Source: Bacteroidales bacterium | GTDB lineage: Bacteria; Bacteroidota; Bacteroidia; Bacteroidales; P3 | Reading direction: 5' to 3' | DNA length: 64,000 bases | Assembly: GCA_017480185.1 (NCBI GenBank) | Contig: JAFVBC010000025.1 | Coordinates: 43,523 to 107,522 of the forward strand | Shown here: positions 43,571 to 53,500 of the stretch, piece by piece | How the letters are laid out: every line of letters begins with the position of its first letter | Numbering within the stretch: position 1 is the first letter of the stretch | Made by a program: the position numbers and the translations under genes | The notes under the pieces: generated by a model | What the model was told of the DNA's origin: nothing | Database searches by the model: none | What the model saw: only the letters and a program-made list of their open reading frames with translations

Positions 43571-46444
43571 TCACCTCTTCACTATCTTTCTCGTTGCAAT
43601 TTTATCACCTTCAAAGGTTACACGCAACACATAAATACCAGCAGCAAGATTGCCCATCTCTACAACTGAACCATCAGTAATTGTAGCGATACACCTACCC
43701 GTAACGTCGAACAGCTGTACACTCTCAATTCCCTCGCCCACCACGGTCAGCCTATCAACTGTCGGATTGGGATATACCGTTAGTTCTGCCTCTGAGACGT
43801 CATCAATGCTATTATTGAAAGTCAACACAAGTGTATAAACACTATCGCACCCCTGCTGCGTTAGTCCTCGCATCTGATAGATACCCGTTTCGGCATACAC
43901 ACTATCGTTGCGCCAAGTATAAGGCGATGTAGCCACTACCGAATCTGTATACTCATACACCGCGCCTATCTTAAGTGTCATATAAACGGTGCTGTCGCAT
44001 CCTTCGGCATTACCTTGAGCAATTGTGTGGGCATATATACCCGACTCGCTGTAAGTGCTATCAAACCAACGCAGATAGGCACAGGCGAAAGAGTCTATAC
44101 TATCATAACTGGCATGATTTATCGTGAGGTGCAACTCATTCACGCTATCGCAACCATTAACATTGGCACCGAGCATCGTTTTTCTGTATGTACCCGATTG
44201 AGTCAATGTCGAGTCAAGCCACAGGTAACTATCACACTCTGTCCGCACTTGGGTGCTGGACGTAGCGTGATTGATTGTCAAATGAAGGCGCACTATACTA
44301 ACACATTCTTGTGAGGTTGGTAGAGTGTATGTAGCTGTGTTATTCGAAGCAGTGTACGTATTCCCATCTATCCATTGATAAGTGTCGCATGCAGTTACTG
44401 GGAAGACAGAGCTCATGGTATCCCTAACAAACAAAGCCGTGTACGAAGCGTTACCGAACACTGACACCGTTCTCGTAGCCAGTTGAACTCCATCGCTCCA
44501 TCCTGCAAAGTGATAGCACGTGGCGGGAGTTGCCGTCAGCGTCAACGAACGACCCTCCAAGCAGCGTCCAGCACCGACAACAGTCCCACCAGCTGCAGGC
44601 GAAGCATTTGCAGTTACGGTGTAATAATTCTGCGGGCTACTAAAAATGCCACGTATGAGGAATGTGCGTTGGGAAGGATTAGTCCACGAGGTACCATTGC
44701 TTGACACGAAAGCCGAGTTGTTATTGCCCGAATAAACCGAAGTTGTGGCTGGATAGTCTTGACTTGCATTGTGCAACGTAATCCACAAAGGTTTCGTACT
44801 GTCGACCACCATGGGCAGTGGCATAGAAATAGTCTTCCAGCCTTCACCCGTAGTGTTATTGTAGGTCAAACTTTGTATCAAATTTGCACTGCTAATTGAT
44901 GTTCCGCTGTATATCTTCACATCGTGCGACCCACTTTTCAAGTAGGCCATAACTGCCGTAAAGTAGGTGTGTCCTCGCAAATCGGCAGCTTCAAATTTGA
45001 TACCCCAATACTTGTTGCTCCATGAAGTGTAGAATATACCATTGTCGTACTGCAACGTGTCGCCCGTAAGTGGGGCATAAGCAGCAGTGTAGGTAGCATT
45101 GCCTCCGACAATAACCGTTCTTGGATTGTAGTTCATACCATCAGTCCAGTGTAAGAACCTATAACCAGAGGCAGCAGTAGCCATCATCGTCACAGTGTCG
45201 CCATATCGCTTTGTGCCACTTCCTGACACCGAGCCCATGCTACTGTTTTCCGCTCTTGCGGTAAGGGTGAAAGTACCAGAAGTGGTTGTTTCAGGGCATA
45301 TACCTATTATAGCCGTCTGCTTCAAATTAAAATGATAGGTAGCATTACCTCCAATACCTCCTGGAGCCGGATTGAGAGCATCTATTGGATAATAATCATC
45401 ACAATAGCCGCCCCAACCCCAGTTATAGTGATAATAGCCGGCATTGTTTCGACCGTCGCACACGAATGCGTGGCCACCGGTTGAATCTCGTCCACTATAT
45501 AGGAACGGTCTATTGTTGGCCAACTCGTTATCGAGCAACGCTTGCCACACCGAGTCGCTCACATAATCTTTTCTAACGCTATGTATCGATTTCGAATATC
45601 CAAAATAGGTGAAGAGCGCACGCTCAGCCGTTACTTCACTTACAGACGATGTCGACGCCGTAACAGCACCCGATGACCGTCCATAACTCATGTGAACAGC
45701 CACGCCAATATGAGACATAAGTGTGGCAACAGCATTGATTTGTGCAGTCGAACTCGTCGATGTCAACTTAACGGGCATGTTTGCCCAATCGTAGGTTGTA
45801 GCAGCAAAGTTGGCAGAAAGGGTGCCATACGTGCTACTATAAGATTCCGAACCCTTACCCTGTACAGGATGATTCCAATACTTCATCACCTGTGCAGTAG
45901 CCGTAGCCACACACCCCGTCACACAGCGATAATTGTCTGTTGAGTTATACGGGCACAACTCGTTATAATAGGGCGACTGATTCCACTGCGTCGTTACCAT
46001 TGGTGCAACAACCACAGCGAACACAGGCTCGTCGACATCTGCTTGCAACAAGTTGCGCCACTCGTTGGTAACAGCATCCGAAACAGGATGGCCTACCGAG
46101 ATTTGCATTTCTATCTCGTCGGCATACCAGTTAAGCCAGGCTCGTGTGGCTGGGGCTATATCTACAGGGAACTCGTTGACCAACGAATAACCCAAGATAG
46201 GACGTGCAACATTGTCTTTTGCGATCAATACAAATCCCTTTCCATTTTCAGGAATAAAGAGGTAGGTCTGACGCAAGCCACGAGATGCAGAACACTCTAC
46301 CAAGTTGATACTCTTGTCAGCGCCACCTTGCCTAATAAAGAAGTTGGTAGCCACTTGTCGGGCTTCATCAACCGAGACTGGCAAGGCGTTGGTGGCCAAT
46401 GCCATAAGCATGGCCACCAACGCAAGGGTTATTCGCTTTGTCAT
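43571..46444 (-). CDS. C10-family cysteine protease with T9SS C-terminal sorting domain
   Basis: 957 residues. Signal peptide at the start; then an inhibitory propeptide and the streptopain-like (SpeB/interpain/PrtT) catalytic domain with Cys178 in VTGCVATATAQVMKYW and His325 in TGGHAFVCDGRN, then YHYNWGWGGYCDD. Next come beta-rich regions with repeated RTV-x-GNA-x-YTA motifs (InlB-B-repeat-like) and three or more GCDS-V-x-L-x-LT cysteine repeats. The C-terminus (VYPNPTVDRLTV...GRCIATI...AGIYVLRVTFEGDK) is the type A T9SS sorting domain. It is secreted and probably anchored on the cell surface. Confidence 0.95.
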   Translation of the reverse strand: MTKRITLALVAMLMALATNALPVSVDEARQVATNFFIRQGGADKSINLVECSASRGLRQTYLFIPENGKGFVLIAKDNVARPILGYSLVNEFPVDIAPATRAWLNWYADEIEMQISVGHPVSDAVTNEWRNLLQADVDEPVFAVVVAPMVTTQWNQSPYYNELCPYNSTDNYRCVTGCVATATAQVMKYWNHPVQGKGSESYSSTYGTLSANFAATTYDWANMPVKLTSTSSTAQINAVATLMSHIGVAVHMSYGRSSGAVTASTSSVSEVTAERALFTYFGYSKSIHSVRKDYVSDSVWQALLDNELANNRPFLYSGRDSTGGHAFVCDGRNNAGYYHYNWGWGGYCDDYYPIDALNPAPGGIGGNATYHFNLKQTAIIGICPETTTSGTFTLTARAENSSMGSVSGSGTKRYGDTVTMMATAASGYRFLHWTDGMNYNPRTVIVGGNATYTAAYAPLTGDTLQYDNGIFYTSWSNKYWGIKFEAADLRGHTYFTAVMAYLKSGSHDVKIYSGTSISSANLIQSLTYNNTTGEGWKTISMPLPMVVDSTKPLWITLHNASQDYPATTSVYSGNNNSAFVSSNGTSWTNPSQRTFLIRGIFSSPQNYYTVTANASPAAGGTVVGAGRCLEGRSLTLTATPATCYHFAGWSDGVQLATRTVSVFGNASYTALFVRDTMSSVFPVTACDTYQWIDGNTYTASNNTATYTLPTSQECVSIVRLHLTINHATSSTQVRTECDSYLWLDSTLTQSGTYRKTMLGANVNGCDSVNELHLTINHASYDSIDSFACAYLRWFDSTYSESGIYAHTIAQGNAEGCDSTVYMTLKIGAVYEYTDSVVATSPYTWRNDSVYAETGIYQMRGLTQQGCDSVYTLVLTFNNSIDDVSEAELTVYPNPTVDRLTVVGEGIESVQLFDVTGRCIATITDGSVVEMGNLAAGIYVLRVTFEGDKIATRKIVKR

Positions 46445-46498
46445 ATCAGCATTTCATTAAGATGTTTATATCAACAAAACCACTTTGTTCACAAGACA

Positions 46499-46801
46499 TT
46501 ACATGTCGACCGTGAGCATTGTGATGATTGATGCCACCCCTAAGGCTACTAAACCTATCAACGACGGAGTCGAGAAATTGGTGGCAAAAAGCAACACGGT
46601 AATCAATATAATAGACACGGTGTAACCCAGCATCAAGAAGTTTTTCGACATCAATGCATAATAGTCGCCAAACTCCTTATCCTGTCTTTTATATAATTCG
46701 GTACCCTTAACGGCATATATAATTGACAATATGCCAAATATGGGGTTGAATAGCATAGCCATTATGACCGGCGTAAGCAACGATACTTTTCTTGTTTCCA
46801 T
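46499..46801 (-). CDS. Small membrane protein, CD225/dispanin-like
   Basis: 100 residues with two hydrophobic spans separated by a basic/acidic loop (KGTELYKRQDKEFGDYY). NPIFGILSIIYAVKG is typical of the CD225/dispanin group of small bacterial membrane proteins. Lies 54 bases upstream of the C10 protease and 70 bases downstream of the peptide transporter, so the three may form one transcript. Function unknown. Confidence 0.55.
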   Translation of the reverse strand: METRKVSLLTPVIMAMLFNPIFGILSIIYAVKGTELYKRQDKEFGDYYALMSKNFLMLGYTVSIILITVLLFATNFSTPSLIGLVALGVASIITMLTVDM

Positions 46802-46871
46802 AATCTTTTTACATATTTTGGCCTACCGAGCAGGCCGTTCTTTCAAACTTTTCAACCGCAAACTACGAATA

Positions 46872-48443
46872 TTATTGCTGCTGTGCAGTGATGCGTTCGA
46901 GCCATTTAAGCATACCGAACATGATAAGCATTGCCACAAAGCACACAATCATAAACACAGCCCATGTCATCCACAATTTTGGCAAAGCATTGAAGAGTAT
47001 GGGTCCAATCATTATGAGTAGGTTACCTATGGCCGTAGCGCTGAGCCACAGACCTTGGCATATACCCTGCAAGTGTTTGGGAGCAATCTTTGAAACGAAG
47101 CTCAATCCCAGTGGGCTGATAAACAGTTCTGCAACCGTGAGGAAGAAATAGGTAACAATCAGCACCCAGCTCTCGGCCTTCATCGACATGATGGTGGCAG
47201 CGTCCTGCTGCAAGAAATCCTTACCCGAGGGATAACCCATATTGACGCTAAATATCATCAAGAAAAGATAGGCTGCACCAGCAAAGAGCATACCGATGGT
47301 AATCTTCTTGGGTGTTGAGAATTTGCGTCCCCAAGCGGTGCCAAATATCCACATGATAATGGGAGTGAGCAGAATGACCAATGCGGGGTTGAGGAACTGC
47401 CACACCTCGGGGGCAATGCTTTCAGAGTTGACAAAGTCGCGAGCAAACAGCGAGAGCGACTGTCCGTTTTGGTGGAACGACATCCAGAAGAATACGCAAA
47501 TGCCCAACACTGCATACAAACCAGCCATACGCTGTTTAATGTCGCGAGCCATGCTTGCGCGCTCTTCGGCGGTATATTCAACCACTTCTTTCTCGCTCTT
47601 CTTGGCGGGAGCGGGGAAGCGTTTTTTGAAGATCATAAAGATGCAGAGCGAGAGGAGCATAGCGGCAACCGAAGCAATGAAGCTATAGTGCACACCTTCG
47701 TTGAACACTTGCAGATACTGTTCGCAAGCGGCGGTCATATTCGAGGGATCAAAATTGGCATTGCTTTCTGCCATCCAGGTGGCAAGGTTGGCCTGTTTTA
47801 CCACATCCATACCATCGGCATTATTGAGATACTGGTGGCAGAGGGCAGGCAGATTTGAGTTGTAGGCCATGTCGTGAACACGCAGCCACCATTGGCGTAG
47901 CGATGGAGCCACAAACGGTGCAATAACACCTCCGATATTGATAAACACGTAGAAAATCTGGAAACCCGGGTCGCGTTTAGCCTTTGCATCGGCCAATGCC
48001 TCGGGGCCTTCCTTGGCGGCTTCAGCCTCAAGATTGTCGTACATCTGACCAACGATAGCCTGCAAATTGCCTTTGAACAAACCATTACCAAAGGCAATGA
48101 GCAACAGTGCAGCACACACCATCACCAACACAATGGTCTTATTGCCCAACGTAACCGTGGTGGGTATCGACAGAGCCACATAGCCGGCAGCCATCGTTAT
48201 TAAACCAGCAATGATAGTGCCCTTATAGTTTTGCAACTTGTCGGCAATAATGCCACCGGGCAGAGCCATGATGTAGATACTGAAGTAGAAAACGCCGTAG
48301 ATGATACCGGCCACTTGGTCGCTGATTCCAAACTTTGAGCACAGAAACAGCAGTAGCACCGCATTCATAATATAGTAGCCGAAACGCTCGCCCATATTAC
48401 TCAATGCAGCCGCAATAAGTCCCTTAGGGTGTCCTTTTGACAT
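46872..48443 (-). CDS. Proton-dependent oligopeptide transporter (POT family)
   Basis: 523 residues, about 12-14 hydrophobic spans. The start PKGLIAAALSNMGERFGYY carries the POT motif with the conserved E-x-x-x-Y type of peptide-binding residues; the central KRDPGFQIFYVFINIGG and the C-terminal half match. Imports di- and tripeptides with protons at the inner membrane. Next to a secreted protease, it could take up products of its action. Own promoter. Confidence 0.92.
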   Translation of the reverse strand: MSKGHPKGLIAAALSNMGERFGYYIMNAVLLLFLCSKFGISDQVAGIIYGVFYFSIYIMALPGGIIADKLQNYKGTIIAGLITMAAGYVALSIPTTVTLGNKTIVLVMVCAALLLIAFGNGLFKGNLQAIVGQMYDNLEAEAAKEGPEALADAKAKRDPGFQIFYVFINIGGVIAPFVAPSLRQWWLRVHDMAYNSNLPALCHQYLNNADGMDVVKQANLATWMAESNANFDPSNMTAACEQYLQVFNEGVHYSFIASVAAMLLSLCIFMIFKKRFPAPAKKSEKEVVEYTAEERASMARDIKQRMAGLYAVLGICVFFWMSFHQNGQSLSLFARDFVNSESIAPEVWQFLNPALVILLTPIIMWIFGTAWGRKFSTPKKITIGMLFAGAAYLFLMIFSVNMGYPSGKDFLQQDAATIMSMKAESWVLIVTYFFLTVAELFISPLGLSFVSKIAPKHLQGICQGLWLSATAIGNLLIMIGPILFNALPKLWMTWAVFMIVCFVAMLIMFGMLKWLERITAQQQ

Positions 48444-48514
48444 AATGTTTAATGTTTTGATTTATAATATTTTACCTTCTTACTACAAAATACAGCAAAG
48501 TACACTGCAACATG

Positions 48515-48522
48515 CAAAGATA
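48515..48522 (-). promoter_or_regulatory. -7 box TATCTTTG of the peptide transporter
   Basis: Exact TAnnTTTG on the minus strand, about 70 bases before the transporter ATG. Confidence 0.65.
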
Positions 48523-48676
48523 CATTTTTTAGTGCGGAATGCAAAAACTTTCGCAATGAAGGCATAAGATTAGTTTGAGGTCGGCGAACGGTGGCCTCAT
48601 CTCACAAAAGAACCACCCTACGATAGCTCAGACAGTGTGTCTCAAACCCACCGACCACTACCATCTAAATAGGCAA

Positions 48677-48789
48677 CAAGTAGGGGTCAAGTAGGGATCA
48701 AGTAAGGCCGTTCTTCAGTCGTTCTTCAGTATTTCTTCAGTGGTTGACTGAAGAAATACTGAAGAACGGCCTTAATTGACCCCTACTTG
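48677..48789. repeat. Long hairpin element with GTTCTTCAGT units (second copy of family)
   Basis: Outer 14-base arms (CAAGTAGGGGTCAA at 48677-48690 against 48776-48789) match perfectly, TAAGGCCG pairs with CGGCCTTA, and the inner 20-base stem at 48721-48740 pairs with 48748-48767 around a TGGTTGA loop. The left arm has one extra GTTCTTCAGTC-type unit. Related in sequence to the hairpin at 2.6 kb. No T-run, so probably not a plain terminator. Confidence 0.85.
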
Positions 48790-48842
48790 CTACGGTGCAG
48801 CTCGGCAGTTGTCCCGACAATTGGCATTTGACGATTTGTTGC

Positions 48843-48850
48843 TAATTTTG
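48843..48850 (+). promoter_or_regulatory. -7 box TAATTTTG immediately before tsaC
   Basis: Exact TAnnTTTG ending 7 bases before the first ATG of tsaC, close enough for transcription to start at or near the start codon (leaderless or nearly so). Confidence 0.6.
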
Positions 48851-48856
48851 CACTCC

Positions 48857-49435
48857 ATGATGGAAGAAGTAATCATAGCCGATAGCGTTACCGCCATACT
48901 TCGTGGGCAGACTTTGCTTTACCCCACCGATACTATTTGGGGCATAGGGTGCGATGCAGGCAACAGTTTGGCCATTGAAAGGCTTTATGCCATAAAAGGA
49001 CGCGACCGTAGCAAGAGTATGCTTGTGCTGGTAGCCCAGAACATGTTGACCAGCGAGGGTGTAAGACTACTGACCGAGTGCTCGACCGACGGGCGACCGA
49101 CGACGGTGGTAATGCCACAACAAGTGTGGCAACAGGTGTTGAAGGTTGACATTGCCCCTCTGATGGTGGCCGACGACGGGTCGCTCGGTGTGCGTTTACC
49201 ACACCACCATTTTTGCGAAGCCGTCATCTCTCGCGCCAACAGGGCATTGGTTAGCACCTCGGCCAACCTATCGGGGCAAGCATCGCCATCTTGCTTTGCC
49301 GACATTGATGCTCACCTACGCAACGCCGTTGATTTTTGTGTACCCGACCTACCCTCTTTTGTGTCGAGCAACAACCGAGGCAGTCGTATTGTTAAACTGG
49401 ACTTGCAGGGGCACGTAACGGTCATCCGACCGTAG
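48857..49435 (+). CDS. tsaC: L-threonylcarbamoyladenylate synthase (Sua5/YrdC family)
   Basis: 192 residues from ATG 48857; a second ATG follows directly at 48860. LLYPTDTIWGIGCDAGNSLAIERLYAIKGRDRSK is the nucleotide and metal site, and LVSTSANLSGQAS is the second family motif. It makes threonylcarbamoyl-AMP for the t6A37 tRNA modification. Length is normal for the short form. An open frame upstream to 48776 runs through the hairpin repeat and is not used. Confidence 0.93.
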   Translation: MMEEVIIADSVTAILRGQTLLYPTDTIWGIGCDAGNSLAIERLYAIKGRDRSKSMLVLVAQNMLTSEGVRLLTECSTDGRPTTVVMPQQVWQQVLKVDIAPLMVADDGSLGVRLPHHHFCEAVISRANRALVSTSANLSGQASPSCFADIDAHLRNAVDFCVPDLPSFVSSNNRGSRIVKLDLQGHVTVIRP

Positions 49436-49496
49436 TTTTTGTGGTTGCACAGTTTCTACAGTGCTTTGTCCTGTTGCACCAATATTACCACGGCCT

Positions 49497-50132
49497 CTAA
49501 TTATTCTGGCCACACATAGCATTATGGCACTCTGCCCATTGCTGATCGACTGCCAGGTGGCCTACAACGTCAGTGGGTAGCAGAGTGAGTTGTTCCCATC
49601 TGCCAGCGAATGTTTGCTCTATATTGACCAAACTATCAAAGCCCTTGATACCCGTGCCACAGCACTTCAAGGCGGCCTCTTTACGAGTCCAAAGTAAAAG
49701 AAAATCTTTGTTGAAATGGTCGCTACCAGCCAAACTGCGCCGTTCGTCCTCCGAAAGCACCCTATTGATCAGCACGGGAGATAGTTTGCGAGGCGACTCA
49801 ACGTCAATGCCCACACGCGTACCCCCAGCTACTGCCACAGCCACAGCCCTTCGGCAATGGCTGATAGAGACCGACAGGTTGGGATAATCGGGCAGGAAAG
49901 GAAGCCCATTGTCAAGATGCCCTATGCCTTGAACATCGGCACATAACTGATGTTGAGCCAACACATGCCGAAGCAACTCTGCAACCATTGCCCGTTGCAA
50001 CCTGGCCATGGGCAGTTTTACCTCCACAACATAGCGCTGCCATGTATCGGGCAGTGTGGCTAAAATGGTCGGCAAAGTGGTATCCGCGCTTTCCTCAATC
50101 TCCCGCACTGCCCATACACAACGGGCGCTCAT
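49497..50132 (-). CDS. 4'-phosphopantetheinyl transferase
   Basis: 211 residues. The Mg-binding VGIDVESPRKLS and LWTRKEAALKCCGTGIKGF (WTRKEAxxK) motifs define the Sfp/AcpT-type enzyme that adds the phosphopantetheine arm to carrier proteins, probably to acpP in this genome. It overlaps the start of the DUF3467 gene end by 4 bases, so both are likely co-translated. Confidence 0.9.
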   Translation of the reverse strand: MSARCVWAVREIEESADTTLPTILATLPDTWQRYVVEVKLPMARLQRAMVAELLRHVLAQHQLCADVQGIGHLDNGLPFLPDYPNLSVSISHCRRAVAVAVAGGTRVGIDVESPRKLSPVLINRVLSEDERRSLAGSDHFNKDFLLLWTRKEAALKCCGTGIKGFDSLVNIEQTFAGRWEQLTLLPTDVVGHLAVDQQWAECHNAMCGQNN

Positions 50133-50428
50133 GCTTTGCCAATGATGTCGTAGGGCACGGTGTCGCCCACTGTGGGCTCTTCTATCTTACCAAATTGTTT
50201 CTCGTATTTGCTCAGATTATCGGAGAGAGCTGCCAAAAATCGACGAGCATGAATAGGATTCATTATGACGCGCTGACGCACCACCGCTCCGTCGGTACCA
50301 GGCATAATCTGGGCAAAGTCCATGACGATTTCCGATGGTTGATGGCTCACCACCACAAGGTTGCTATACACGCCTTGTGCCACTTCGTTGGTGATGTTTA
50401 ATTTCAAGTTGTGTTCGTTGTTTGCCAT
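50129..50428 (-). CDS. DUF3467-family protein
   Basis: 99 residues from ATG 50428. VYSNLVVVSHQPSEIVMDFAQIMPG and RVIMNPIHARRFLAAL are the DUF3467 core. It sits directly after rpoC, as is common in Bacteroidales. Function unknown. A terminator-like hairpin lies only 16 bases before its start. Confidence 0.88.
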   Translation of the reverse strand: MANNEHNLKLNITNEVAQGVYSNLVVVSHQPSEIVMDFAQIMPGTDGAVVRQRVIMNPIHARRFLAALSDNLSKYEKQFGKIEEPTVGDTVPYDIIGKA

Positions 50429-50443
50429 AACGGTTGAAATATG

Positions 50444-50486
50444 AAAAAAGGCAGCACGGCTCACGGAGTTGAGTAGTGCTGCCTTT
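50444..50486 (-). terminator. Intrinsic terminator after rpoC
   Basis: An 11-base stem (AAAGGCAGCAC / GTGCTGCCTTT) with an 18-21 base loop, followed by a T-run on the minus strand. It lies just after the rpoC stop and 16 bases before DUF3467, so it may act as a leaky terminator or attenuator. Confidence 0.8.
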
Positions 50487-50500
50487 CGGTTAATGATTGA

Positions 50501-53500
50501 TTATTGTTCTTTTTCAGCGCTGATTGAAGGAGCGTTGCCCACAATCAGGTCTTGATATTCGCGCAAGCCAGTACCAGCAGGTATCAGATGACCAACGATG
50601 ACGTTTTCTTTCATACCTTCGAGGGTGTCGCACTTGGCATTGATAGCAGCCTCGGTGAGCACCTTGGTGGTCTCTTGGAACGATGCGGCCGAGATAAACG
50701 ACTTGGTTTGCAACGATGCACGCGTGATGCCTTGTAGCACCTGACGACACGTGGCTGGACGTGCATCGACAGCCGTAACCAACTTCTTGTCCTGACAACG
50801 AAGGGCCGAATTCTCGTCGCGCAGTTCGCGCGCCGTTACTATTTGCCCACTCTTTAGGGTCTCGCTGTCGCCAGCATCTTCAACCACTTTCTTGCCAAAG
50901 ATGGCATCGTTCACTTCGTTGAAGTCGAGACGGTTCACGAGGTCGCCTTCAAGGAAGTTGGTATCGCCTGGATCTTCTATCTCGACTTTGCGCATCATTT
51001 GACGCACAATTACCTCGAAATGCTTATCGTTGATTTTCACACCCTGCAGACGGTATACTTCTTGTACCTCGTTGACTATGTATTCCTGCACCTTCATCGG
51101 GCCTTTAATTGCCAAAATGTCGGCCGGTGTGATAGCACCATCTGACAGCGGTGTGCCAGCTTTGACGTAGTCGCTATCCTGCGCAAGAATCTGCTTCGAC
51201 GTGGGGATGAGGTAGGAGCGTTGCTCACCAGTCTTCGACGTGATGGTGATTTCACGGTTGCCACGTTTCAGTTTCTCGGCTATTGACACTATACCGTCTA
51301 TTTCGGCTACGATGGCGGGGTCGGACGGGTTGCGAGCCTCGAACAACTCGGTTACACGTGGCAGACCGCCAGTAATATCGCCAGCTTTACCAAACGAACG
51401 CGGAATCTTAACCATTATATCGCCAGCCTTGAGGGTTTGTCCCTGTTCAACTCCGATATGAGCGCCAACTGGTAAATCGTAGACTTTAAGTACCCTACCC
51501 TCGTCATCAACGATATTGAGGGTGGGATTCTTTGCACGCTGACGCGACTCAATGACCACCTTGTCTTGCAGCCCTGTTTGAGCGTCGCTTTCAACACGAT
51601 AGGTTACATTTTCAACCACATTTTCGAACGACACTTTACCAGCCACATCGGAAATAATGACGGCATTGTAGGGATCCCACTCGGCAATGAGGTCGTTCTT
51701 TTGTATGGTCTCACCTGGGTTTTTGTAGAGTTTTGCGCCATAGGGCAGGAGCGACGAAAACAGGGTTACGTCGGTACGAGGATCAACGATGCGCATTTCG
51801 GCCGAACGTCCCATCACAACTTGATAGGTGCGACCCTCATCATCGGTATAAGGTATGGAGCGCAATTCGTCGATTACGAGCGTACCATCATATTTCGCTT
51901 GCAGACTGGATGTTGTACCGATGTTTCCACCAGCCACACCGCCAACGTGGAACGTACGCAAAGTAAGCTGCGTACCAGGCTCGCCAATGGCCTGTGCTGC
52001 TATGACGCCCACAGCCTCTCCCTTTTGCACCATCTTGCCCGTGGCGAGATTACGACCATAGCACTTGGCACATACGCCATGTTTCGATTCGCAGGTAAGC
52101 ACAGAGCGTATCTCGACCTCCTCAATACCTGCTTCTTCTATACGGCGGCATATATCCTCTGTAAGTTCTGCGCCAGCAGGAGCAATAAGTTCGTTGGTAA
52201 GGGGATGACGAATGTCGTGAACCGAAGTTCTACCCAAAATCTTCTCCGAAAGGGTTTGCACAATGTCTTCACCTTTCTTAAGAGCCGTTGTTGGGAGGCC
52301 ACGCAGGGTTCCACAATCTTCTTCGTTGATAATAACATCGTGTGCCACATCGACTAAACGACGAGTAAGGTAGCCAGCGTCTGCCGTCTTCAATGCAGTG
52401 TCGGCCAATCCCTTACGAGCACCGTGAGTTGAAATGAAGTATTCAAGCACCGACAACCCCTCTTTGAAGTTAGAAATAATGGGGTTCTCGATAATTTCGT
52501 TTCCAGTGGCACCAGCCTTTTGAGGTTTTGCCATCAGACCACGCATACCCGACAACTGACGGATCTGCTCTTTACTACCACGAGCACCCGAGTCGTACAT
52601 CATGTAGATGGGGTTGAACCCCTGATTGTCGCCTTTGAGTTGCTTCATCAGCGTCTCTGTGAGCTGATTGTTGGTATTGGTCCAAATGTCAATGACGTGG
52701 TTGTAGCGCTCGTTGTTGGTGATAAGACCCATGGCATACTGAGCCATAACCTCTTCCACCTCTTCGTTTGCTTTGTCAATCAGCGCCTCTTTCTCGGCAG
52801 GTATAATAACATCGCCTAAGTTGAAAGACAGTCCGCCACGGAAAGCTTGACGGTAACCCATATTCTTGATATCGTCAAGGAAGGCTGCCGTAGTGGCGTT
52901 TCCACATTCGGTGAATATATCACCTATAATGTCGCGCAACGACTTCTTGCCCATAACTTGGTTGATGTAGCCATATTCCTGCGGGACAACTTGATTGAAT
53001 ATGACACGGCCTACCGTAGTGCGCAGACGGTTGGTCTTGATATAGTGACCATTTTTGTCAACTACCACATTGCCATTAACATCACGCTTCACCTCAAACT
53101 CGGTACGCGAATGGATGGCCCTGTCGGCATCGGTGGCGCAATCAACGTCAGTGAGAATATTCCCCTTAGCATCCTTTATCGTTTCGGTGAATGTGCGGTC
53201 GGTCTTAATGTACGAATATTCATCTTTGCCTTGAGGTATATCCAACCGCACACTAATGCAAGCATTGAGGTCGACTCGCTTTTCATTGTATGCAATGATT
53301 ACCTCTTCGGGCGAGTAGAAACGTTGACCTTCGCCTTTGACGACCTCGGTAGAGGTGGTTACTCTGGGCTTGGTCATATAGTAAAGGCCTAAAACCATGT
53401 CTTGCGAAGGCACTGTAATGGGAGCACCATTGGCAGGGTTAAGGATGTTGTGGGTAGAGAGCATAAGAAGTTGAGCCTCAAGTATGGCAGCATTGCCCAT

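Larger units (their letters stand above)
48444..48856. other. Divergent intergenic region POT / tsaC
   Basis: 413 bases with no gene. Contains the two divergent promoter boxes and, between them, the long hairpin element at 48677-48789. Confidence 0.8.

Noticed and set aside
51566-52357. 263-residue frame opposite rpoC
   Set aside because: Antisense to a universal gene with intact motifs; no match to any family.
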